Virus record (IMG/VR): IMGVR_UViG_3300027782_004428
Span: 1-64,000 of that record
Reading direction: 5' to 3' (one strand)
Origin: a virus
Length of the DNA stretch: 64,000 nt
The position numbers and the translations under genes are program-made. Positions 58,311 through 64,000 of this stretch are shown here, one piece after another; position 1 is the stretch's first letter, and the number at the start of each line of letters is the position of its first letter. Below the pieces are notes generated by a model. That model was not told where the DNA came from and did not search any database. It was given only the letters and a program-made list of their open reading frames with translations.

Positions 58311-59264
58311 TCATGCTGTTTTGATTTTGTTGATGAATGTTTGACCAAACATAGGAGTGTATTTGTCATAGATCATAGTGGCACGATCACGAAATTGCTT
58401 TTGAATTTCTGCATCTGGGTCATTCACTGTGATTCCGTCATCAAGGCATAACTGTCTATGCACGTGGTCATCTTCGATAGCGTCCACACGTTCGTCTTGC
58501 GCGGCCAGCAAGGCTGCCTGCTCGATCACTTGTTGCAGATCTGCGTCAAGACCGGACCAGAAATCTTGATTCACAAGTATACTGGTCAAGAATATATTGT
58601 GATTGGAATGTAGAATACTGTCAGTGTGTTCTTGAGCGTTGGCATCATACAGACGTCTGTATGTTATCTCAGCCGCATCAATTTTGTTTGAGGTCAGTGC
58701 AGCAGGGATCTCACTCAGTTCCATCATGACTGGTTCCATTCCCAGCGTCTTGAAGTAGTCTTGAATTACTGGGCTATGCGGTACGCGAACTTTCAACCCT
58801 TGCAAATCTTCAACACTGCGAATAGCACGATTGGTACTGATCACAGTGAATCCACCCGAGTAGGTAAATGACAACCCTTTGATGTTTTTGGTGCCTGGCT
58901 GGTTCTGCAATGTGCTCAGTATTTTTTGTCCGATTGGACCATCAAGCACTCGGCTGGCATGATCATCGTCGGTAAACAAAAACGGCAAATCTAATGCACG
59001 AAACCATGATGAATGACGGCCTAGCGAGTGTGTGTACATCTGTGTCATTTCTATCTTGCCTTCGTTCATGTACCGGATAAGGTCTGAGTAGGACACAGTC
59101 ACGCCATTGTTGTACTTTTCAGAGTATTCACCGAGTGATAAAATTTCCACTGCAAGTTCGCTGTTGGACATCTGATACACTTGATCAGCAAATTTTTCAG
59201 CGGCTCTTAAGAAAATGTCTAGTGGTTCGTGGGCCAATACCCAGCGAATGGTTTTTGTTGGCAT
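58311..59264 (-). CDS. TRAP-transporter solute-binding protein (DctP-like)
   Basis: 317 residues, clear DctP fold: F-T-Y-S-G-G-F, L-K-V-R-V-P, A-L-T-S-N-K-I-D-A-A-E. It starts directly with the mature-like domain M-P-T-K-T-I-R-W and shows no signal peptide, so it may stay in the cytoplasm or be exported another way. No TRAP membrane subunits in the window. TRAP proteins normally bind organic acids. Confidence 0.9.
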   Translation of the reverse strand: MPTKTIRWVLAHEPLDIFLRAAEKFADQVYQMSNSELAVEILSLGEYSEKYNNGVTVSYSDLIRYMNEGKIEMTQMYTHSLGRHSSWFRALDLPFLFTDDDHASRVLDGPIGQKILSTLQNQPGTKNIKGLSFTYSGGFTVISTNRAIRSVEDLQGLKVRVPHSPVIQDYFKTLGMEPVMMELSEIPAALTSNKIDAAEITYRRLYDANAQEHTDSILHSNHNIFLTSILVNQDFWSGLDADLQQVIEQAALLAAQDERVDAIEDDHVHRQLCLDDGITVNDPDAEIQKQFRDRATMIYDKYTPMFGQTFINKIKTA

Positions 59265-59288
59265 AAGGGATTCTCCAATTATTTTGAG

Positions 59289-59296
59289 TATTTATG
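59289..59296 (-). promoter_or_regulatory. late-type promoter box (minus strand)
   Basis: Minus-strand ATAAATAC about 24 nt upstream of the ATG at 59264, with GGAGAA between. Confidence 0.4.
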
Positions 59297-59376
59297 TAAA
59301 AAATTAATACTTTTGTACTAACTCAAAAAGTAACACTCAAGTACTACTTTTGTTGCGTTTATTTATGCCAAATTCT

Positions 59377-59407
59377 GGTTGACCGAATATTCCCTTTTTG
59401 CTATAAT
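59377..59407 (+). promoter_or_regulatory. sigma70-type phage promoter (GGTTGACC class)
   Basis: TTGACC 59379-59384 and TATAAT 59402-59407, 17-bp spacer. The leader TTGTATAGAAACTAAAAAGG repeats at 59743-59762. Confidence 0.9.
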
Positions 59408-59437
59408 ACTTGTATAGAAACTAAAAAGGAGTCAGAG

Positions 59438-59722
59438 ATGACAAATTACGCAAACGAAGTTCTTTTTGTACTTGACCCAAACAACATTGAAGTGGTGTAT
59501 ATTACTGCTCGCGATGACTATCGAACAGAAAAAGCACTTGCTACCGAAGTTCCACGATATTTTGGGTCTGATTTTGTATTTGTGCGTAAACTAGTAGTCG
59601 AATCTGGACTGACAAAAGATCAAGCAGAATCAGGACGCCGGGCGTTGTTGGCTTACTATGAAGCAATGGGCAGAACAATCCTTAATGTCAAGGATGCTCC
59701 GATGCTTTTGGTTGACCAATAA
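59438..59722 (+). CDS. small phage protein, unknown
   Basis: 94 residues, AAAAGGAG site. Helical second half with L-L-A-Y-Y-E. Its last codons (L-V-D-Q-stop) are the start of the next promoter. Function unknown. Confidence 0.7.
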   Translation: MTNYANEVLFVLDPNNIEVVYITARDDYRTEKALATEVPRYFGSDFVFVRKLVVESGLTKDQAESGRRALLAYYEAMGRTILNVKDAPMLLVDQ

Positions 59723-59740
59723 TTCCCATTTTGCTATAAT
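59710..59740 (+). promoter_or_regulatory. sigma70-type phage promoter (GGTTGACC class)
   Basis: TTGACC 59712-59717 and TATAAT 59735-59740, 17-bp spacer, overlapping the stop of the previous gene. Confidence 0.9.
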
Positions 59741-59770
59741 ACTTGTATAGAAACTAAAAAGGGGTTCAAA

Positions 59771-60241
59771 ATGGGTACACGCAGTCGCATTGCAGTCATG
59801 CACGGTTCAATCGCCAAGTCAATCTATTGTCATTGGGACGGCTATCTAGAGCACAACGGTGCCATCCTGCAAGAACACTATAACTCGGCCAAAGCCAACC
59901 AACTGGTTGCCATGGGTGATATGAGTAGCCTACGTCCTGAGATTGGCGTCAAACATCCTTTTAGTTGTCTGGATCCTGAGGCTGGTAGCGACTATGAAGA
60001 ACGTTATGGCAACATGTGTACCTTTTACGATCGCGACCGCGGTGAAACAGAATGCACCTGGTCAGTAGATCACACGTTTGAAGACTTCTTGGACCGTGCT
60101 AAAGGTTGTGCCGCTGAGTTTTACTATGTGATGAAAGATGGCACATGGTATGTGGGCGACACTTATGGCTCTACTGAATTAAGTAATAAGTTAACACCAC
60201 TTGCAGAAGCCATGCAAGCCGTGGAAACGGTTGACCAATAA
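59771..60241 (+). CDS. conserved-type phage protein, unknown
   Basis: 156 residues. M-G-T-R-S-R-I-A-V-M start and C-H-W-D-G-Y-L-E-H-N-G-A-I-L; I recall this in T4-like phages with no assigned function. Its end V-D-Q-stop is part of the next promoter. Confidence 0.75.
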   Translation: MGTRSRIAVMHGSIAKSIYCHWDGYLEHNGAILQEHYNSAKANQLVAMGDMSSLRPEIGVKHPFSCLDPEAGSDYEERYGNMCTFYDRDRGETECTWSVDHTFEDFLDRAKGCAAEFYYVMKDGTWYVGDTYGSTELSNKLTPLAEAMQAVETVDQ

Positions 60242-60259
60242 TCGCAGAACTGCTATAAT
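60229..60259 (+). promoter_or_regulatory. sigma70-type phage promoter (GGTTGACC class)
   Basis: TTGACC 60231-60236 and TATAAT 60254-60259, 17-bp spacer. Confidence 0.9.
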
Positions 60260-60288
60260 ATACACATATTAAGACACAAGGAGCCCAT

Positions 60289-61065
60289 ATGCCAGGATTT
60301 GTAGACGTATCAAACATGACAGCCCGTGAAGTTCGCATGATGGATCATGCGGCTGACGCTGATGAAACTTATCAGCCCCGTCGAACTTGGAAACCCCAAG
60401 CCAAGCTCGCAGGTGTTACTTACTCTGTGGACAATGTGTGGGGTGCGGCAGTGGCGGCACAACGCATCAACGGTTCTTATGTGAAAGAAACTCAGCACCG
60501 GTTAGATGATACCATTGGTACCATTATTGTAGACAAACGTCGCAACCGCGACATCATGCTTGACATCTTGGCCAACCCTGCTCAACTCACTGTGGAAGAT
60601 ATTGCACAGGGCCAGGAGTGCCGCAAGTTCCTGCAACAAGACATTACCTTCCGTGCCCTCAAAGGCCGGCTGACAGAGTTTGACTCTTCAACCAGCAAGG
60701 TCATTGCTGTGGAAGATGAATTTGATACGGCTAAGCACCGGTTGGAACTGGCTGTGGTAGCATGTCTGCCTGCAAGTTATGTTCGCAGTCTAGAACGTCA
60801 AGCAGTTCAAGAACGTGTACGCCAAACATCAGGAGCCTTGATTGGCACACCCGGCGACAAAGTCACTTTGGCAGTTGAGATTGTGAAATCCAACTACAGT
60901 CAGCAATGGAACACCTGGTATGCCACTGGCGTTACCCAAGACAACTCTGCTGTGTTTTTTGCATACCGCCAAGAACTGGCCAAGGGTGCCAAACACACCA
61001 TCGTGGGAACCGTTAAAGCTCACAGAGACGGCTCCACTCAACTCAACCGTGTGAGCATTACCTAA
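60289..61065 (+). CDS. phage protein with OB-fold-like C-terminus
   Basis: 258 residues, CAAGGAG site. N-terminal two-thirds helical; about residues 185-258 (G-D-K-V-T-L-A-V-E-I-V ... V-G-T-V-K-A-H-R ... L-N-R-V) look like an OB-fold strand set. Single-stranded nucleic-acid binding is possible but unproven. Confidence 0.7.
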   Translation: MPGFVDVSNMTAREVRMMDHAADADETYQPRRTWKPQAKLAGVTYSVDNVWGAAVAAQRINGSYVKETQHRLDDTIGTIIVDKRRNRDIMLDILANPAQLTVEDIAQGQECRKFLQQDITFRALKGRLTEFDSSTSKVIAVEDEFDTAKHRLELAVVACLPASYVRSLERQAVQERVRQTSGALIGTPGDKVTLAVEIVKSNYSQQWNTWYATGVTQDNSAVFFAYRQELAKGAKHTIVGTVKAHRDGSTQLNRVSIT

Positions 61066-61074
61066 GGAAATTGT

Positions 61075-61203
61075 ATGCGTAACTTTGTACTTGGTATCAT
61101 TTTTGGACTGGTAATAGCCACGGTAGGCTTCTCCGGATTGGCACGTATGTTTGACAAAGGTGTCCATACCATCCAACAAACCAGCAAGGAACTGGCTCAG
61201 TAA
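61075..61203 (+). CDS. 42-residue membrane protein
   Basis: ATG 61075 with AAGGAAA; TAA 61201-61203. One transmembrane helix (L-G-I-I-F-G-L-V-I-A-T-V-G-F), then a charged tail. A familiar type in T4-like phages by recollection; unknown function. Confidence 0.6.
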   Translation: MRNFVLGIIFGLVIATVGFSGLARMFDKGVHTIQQTSKELAQ

Positions 61204-61238
61204 TTTGGGCAAATTGAACCAAAAATTATTGCAAAAAT

Positions 61239-61269
61239 GGTTGACCAATATCACATCTTTTGTTATAAT
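61239..61269 (+). promoter_or_regulatory. sigma70-type phage promoter (GGTTGACC class)
   Basis: TTGACC 61241-61246 and TATAAT 61264-61269, 17-bp spacer; leader of about 60 nt. Confidence 0.9.
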
Positions 61270-61336
61270 TTAGGTATGTTGTGCAGAGATGCAAAACATT
61301 TTTTAAACTTTAGGCAACTTTGAAAGGCAACCTATT

Positions 61337-61672
61337 ATGTCAGCAGACAAACTCTTTACAGTGGCGGGCACTGCAACAAACCCAGATGGTACTACTAAGG
61401 CTCGCTTTGCGAACGACTTGGTAGCCCGCATTAAGATCCTTAACAAGGCTAAATGCACCAACATCAACTTGGTAGAATTGCCCCGTGCAATGACCAAGTT
61501 AGAGGCTCTTCAGTTCTTGACTGAGCAGGGCATTACAGACGGCGACGCCGGCTATGCTGTGGCCAACAAATTGGCTGAGAAGTCAAAGGTTGCCAAGAAA
61601 GGCGAAGTCATGGTCAAGGCTGTGAAAGCTTCTGCACCCAAGACCACTGCCAAGACTGCTGTGACAGCGTAA
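61337..61672 (+). CDS. small phage protein with basic tail
   Basis: 111 residues. Helical middle (L-E-A-L-Q-F-L-T-E-Q-G-I) and a Lys/Ala/Thr-rich tail. Stand-alone unit with terminator, probably abundant. Function unknown; DNA binding possible. Confidence 0.7.
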   Translation: MSADKLFTVAGTATNPDGTTKARFANDLVARIKILNKAKCTNINLVELPRAMTKLEALQFLTEQGITDGDAGYAVANKLAEKSKVAKKGEVMVKAVKASAPKTTAKTAVTA

Positions 61673-61689
61673 GCACACTGGAGTGCCAA

Positions 61690-61714
61690 AAAGGCGGCTT
61701 TCGGGCCGCTTTTC
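61690..61714 (+). terminator. Rho-independent terminator
   Basis: GCGGC (61694-61698) / GCCGC (61705-61709) stem, then TTTTC. Confidence 0.75.
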
Positions 61715-61747
61715 TATGGCTTTTTGCTCAAGACAATAATTAATACT

Positions 61748-62002
61748 ATGTTAGAACAAGACGAATTCTTACACGAGCGTATCAAAACGGTTATGCTGGA
61801 TGTTATGGCTGTGCTTTATGACAATGGTATCAAACATGTACACATGGGTGCCATGATGAGATTGTTGGGAGTTGACGATGTCAAGGCTTCTGAGCATGAC
61901 AACGAACTGATAGAACTGGACGAAAAGTTTGGCGCCATGTTATCTCAGTTAAATAAAAATGTAGCACCTGTAGAAGTTCCCAAAGACGCTACCTTCCATT
62001 AA
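61748..62002 (+). CDS. small phage protein, unknown
   Basis: 84 residues from ATG 61748 (TTG 61724 also in frame). Helical; D-N-G-I-K-H-V-H-M-G-A-M-M-R-L-L-G is conserved-looking among phages. Coupled to the next gene (TAATG). Confidence 0.65.
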   Translation: MLEQDEFLHERIKTVMLDVMAVLYDNGIKHVHMGAMMRLLGVDDVKASEHDNELIELDEKFGAMLSQLNKNVAPVEVPKDATFH

Positions 62003-62250
62003 TGACCATATCTAATTATCGCGCAGTGGAGCCACTGTTTATTGTGTTCCTGCGCAACAGCAATCAGGCCGAACAACTGTTCCGAGCCTGGATCAAACAA
62101 AATCGAATTGAACACGCCAACGTCTCCAGCAACAGAATGATGTTGCATGACCAACGTGCGTTTGAACAATTTCGTGTGACTTGGACTCATGGCCTTGAAT
62201 CAGTCACAGTCTGGGACACCTGGTTAAAAAGACACATTTACTTTGACTAA
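62002..62250 (+). CDS. small phage protein, unknown
   Basis: 82 residues in a TAATG overlap. Beta/helix mix with F-I-V-F-L-R-N-S-N. Function unknown. Confidence 0.65.
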   Translation: MTISNYRAVEPLFIVFLRNSNQAEQLFRAWIKQNRIEHANVSSNRMMLHDQRAFEQFRVTWTHGLESVTVWDTWLKRHIYFD

Positions 62251-62277
62251 CAAGAGTGCCAAAAACCTGGCATTTTA

Positions 62278-62306
62278 TTGACAACCGCCTTGTATGACTG
62301 TATAAT
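62278..62306 (+). promoter_or_regulatory. sigma70-type promoter
   Basis: TTGACA 62278-62283 and TATAAT 62301-62306, 17-bp spacer. Confidence 0.85.
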
Positions 62307-62333
62307 TACTATTGTCAACACAAGGAGAAACAA

Positions 62334-62519
62334 ATGACACAACACGAACAGATCGTAGCCGCTTATGAAAACTACTTGGCGGAGAATGCCAAGTTCACTG
62401 AAAAAGGTGTCAAAGCCGCTGCCGCCCGTGCTCGAAAAGCACTGCAAGAAATGAGCAAGGGCATCAAAGAGCGCCGCAAAGAAATCACTACAGAAAAAGA
62501 AGCATTGACTGTCAAGTAA
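62334..62519 (+). CDS. small basic histone-like protein
   Basis: 61 residues with AAGGAGAAAC. Lys/Arg/Ala-rich helix (K-G-V-K-A-A-A-A-R-A-R-K-A-L, then K-E-R-R-K-E). Familiar in T4-like phages; likely nucleic-acid binding. Coupled to the next gene. Confidence 0.7.
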   Translation: MTQHEQIVAAYENYLAENAKFTEKGVKAAAARARKALQEMSKGIKERRKEITTEKEALTVK

Positions 62520-62716
62520 TGCCAACAGTTACAGTCCAAGTAGTTGAAGACCCAGATAATCCAGGAGAGCTACTCTTGGATTTGGGTAACGAATTGTGTG
62601 CTGAAATTGGATGGAAAGTAGGCGACACAATAGAATGGATAGACCGAAAGGATGGCTCATGGCTATTACAATCAACCTCGCAGAAGAGCAAGAAAACAAC
62701 ACAACAGACACAATAA
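62519..62716 (+). CDS. small AbrB-like or beta protein
   Basis: 65 residues, TAATG-coupled. G-W-K-V-G-D-T-I-E-W resembles swapped-hairpin AbrB-type strands; then a Lys/Gln tail. Function unknown. Overlaps the next gene. Confidence 0.6.
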   Translation: MPTVTVQVVEDPDNPGELLLDLGNELCAEIGWKVGDTIEWIDRKDGSWLLQSTSQKSKKTTQQTQ

Positions 62717-63237
62717 ATTTTTCCAGTGGATTGACAGTGGGCGGATTTTCAGATTACAACTATGGTGCAATTCCATCGTTGGCCACTGTTGATCTTTCCA
62801 AACTGACAACATCAAGTATCACAATATCAAATACTGCACCATCATACAGTATCAGCAACAGCGGCATCAGCAACCATCGTGCTAGTTTAGGACAGTCAAA
62901 TACAGTTTGGACCACATCGGGCACAGGCAGTATAAATTGGAACCAAAGCGCCGTGGGCGGAGTTTATCATAACCCAGCCATGGAAGTTAACCAAGGTGGA
63001 CAAGTCTCTCTTAAAGGCGACAACGCTGACATTGATATCAATGGCAAGAGCCTGGTCAAATGGATGCAGGTCATGGAGGAACGCATGAACTGGATGCAAC
63101 CCAACGTGGAACTGGAAAAAGAATGGGACGATTTGAAGAAGCTGGGAGACCGCTATCGCAAGTTGGAACAGAAGTGCCGAGAAAAAGCAGACATGTGGAA
63201 GAAACTTAAATCAATGCCCAAACCGGAGATCAGATGA
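62659..63237 (+). CDS. virion-type protein with coiled-coil end
   Basis: 192 residues from ATG 62659. Ser/Thr/Asn/Gly-rich first part, D-I-D-I-N-G-K-S-L, then a charged coiled coil (E-L-E-K-E-W-D-D-L-K-K-L). The pattern resembles virion-associated proteins of marine T4-like phages as I recall. Overlaps nadE (ATGA). Confidence 0.68.
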   Translation: MAITINLAEEQENNTTDTINFSSGLTVGGFSDYNYGAIPSLATVDLSKLTTSSITISNTAPSYSISNSGISNHRASLGQSNTVWTTSGTGSINWNQSAVGGVYHNPAMEVNQGGQVSLKGDNADIDINGKSLVKWMQVMEERMNWMQPNVELEKEWDDLKKLGDRYRKLEQKCREKADMWKKLKSMPKPEIR

Positions 63238-64000
63238 CCCCTAAGCAACGCATCCGACACATCACAAAGTGGATTCGACAATACGCAACAAAAAACAAGA
63301 TCTCTACGCTAGTTGTAGGTATCTCGGGCGGTATTGACAGCTCTGTGGTCAGCACACTTTGCGCAGAAACCGGACTCAAGACCATTGTGGTCCAGATGCC
63401 TATTCGTCAGAATCGCAAGCTGGACAACCGCAGTTCAATGCAGGCCGACTGGTTACTGGAACGCTACAAAAACGTCACTTATGTAAGCATGGATCTAACC
63501 CCGGTGTTCACAGCATTTGAAAAGAAACTTGAGCCCATTTGTCGGGACAGCACGGATATAACTTTGGCATTTGCCAACTCACGTGCTAGACTACGCATGA
63601 TGACCCTGTATCAAATTGCTCAAAGTTACGGCGGCATTGTTGTGGGCACAGGCAACCGCGTGGAGGACTTTGGGGTGGGGTTTTTTACCAAATACGGTGA
63701 CGGTGGCGTGGATATTTCACCCATTGGCGACTGTATGAAAACTGCTGTTTGGGCCATGGGCCGCGAGTTTGGCTTGCCACAAGAGATCATTGATGCCGCA
63801 CCCACAGACGGACTCTGGGATGATGACCGCACTGACGAAGGACAACTGGGCATGACCTATCCTGAACTGGAGAAAGCCATGGACCAAGACACATACTCAG
63901 AACTTGAGCTGTATGCCACCGGTCCTGAAAAGAAAAATCTCAAGAAATATCGAGCAATTCGAGCTAGAAACCTGCACAAAATGGAACCAATTCCTGTGTG
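63234..64000 (+). CDS. nadE: NAD+ synthetase, 3' end cut off by the window
   Basis: 255 residues before the edge; family members are near 275. ATP P-loop S31-G-G-I-D-S36, then G-T-G-N-R and G-G-V-D-I-S-P-I-G-D, as in ammonia-dependent NadE. It makes NAD+ from nicotinate adenine dinucleotide. No glutaminase domain is present upstream. A phage copy would boost NAD supply during infection. Confidence 0.93.
   Translation, partial: MTPKQRIRHITKWIRQYATKNKISTLVVGISGGIDSSVVSTLCAETGLKTIVVQMPIRQNRKLDNRSSMQADWLLERYKNVTYVSMDLTPVFTAFEKKLEPICRDSTDITLAFANSRARLRMMTLYQIAQSYGGIVVGTGNRVEDFGVGFFTKYGDGGVDISPIGDCMKTAVWAMGREFGLPQEIIDAAPTDGLWDDDRTDEGQLGMTYPELEKAMDQDTYSELELYATGPEKKNLKKYRAIRARNLHKMEPIPV

Noticed and set aside
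1-64000. CRISPR arrays, insertion sequences, integrase or attachment sites
   Set aside because: No repeat-spacer pattern, transposase or integrase motif was seen on either strand.

Overview
The window looks like one stretch of a large, tailed, T4-type double-stranded DNA phage genome that infects a Gram-negative bacterium. Coding density is very high: most genes sit on the + strand with ATGA, TGATG or TAATG stop-start overlaps. The gene content is typically viral: a PAAR-type spike tip, a beta-helix tail fibre, class I ribonucleotide reductase with a phage glutaredoxin, a T4-like ATP-dependent DNA ligase, and many small phage proteins of unknown function. There are also many host-like metabolic genes, as in very large aquatic phages. 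Signal peptides, lipoproteins, a small porin-like barrel and a phasin-like protein point to a proteobacterial host, possibly a betaproteobacterium; the host is inference only.

Layout. 1-3122: small virion-type genes. 3142-4326: an exported His-rich protein, then IscU and IscA. 4327-7294: PD-(D/E)XK nuclease and tail fibre. 7297-11581: NrdA, NrdB, a PGDYG protein and glutaredoxin. 11556-14892: methyltransferase, PAAR tip protein and a 689-residue structural protein. 14920-21060: porin-like protein, DNA ligase and many small unknowns. 21072-26224: Bax-inhibitor-1/YccA-type membrane protein, large membrane protein, ClpX, ribosomal protein bS21, small heat-shock protein and ClpS. 26221-31261: phosphoesterase, glycosyltransferase-like protein, UDP-sugar dehydrogenase, 2OG-type hydroxylase and amidinotransferase. 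31258-33396: UV-damage endonuclease, a candidate small RNA and a glutamine-amidotransferase-like protein. 33411-35855: PlcP/LpxH-type phosphoesterase, GT4 glycosyltransferase and fatty-acid desaturase. 36162-39039: phasin-like and envelope proteins. 39054-41883: two ClpP-type proteases flanking an unknown gene. 41876-53196: three radical-SAM genes (one split in two) among small proteins. 53186-64000: small phage proteins, ParB-like and HNH proteins, DNA methyltransferase, a TRAP solute-binding protein, and a nearly complete NadE running off the right edge.

Two promoter classes are visible. The first is a repeated sigma70-type element (GGTTGACC, then TATAAT, always with a 17-bp spacer) that drives mostly small-gene operons. 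In several copies the -10 box is so close to the ATG that the mRNA must be almost or fully leaderless. The second is a T4-late-like TAAATA box just upstream of many start codons on both strands. Several mRNAs appear to begin with a hairpin just downstream of their promoter.

The most interesting biology is (i) a possible phage lipid-remodelling cassette (PlcP-like + Agt-like glycosyltransferase + desaturase, with a UDP-glucose dehydrogenase nearby that could supply UDP-glucuronate), and (ii) an apparently complete phage Clp protease set (ClpX, two ClpPs, ClpS) together with a small heat-shock protein and a possible FtsH modulator. All functional calls come from reading motifs by eye; no database search was run.
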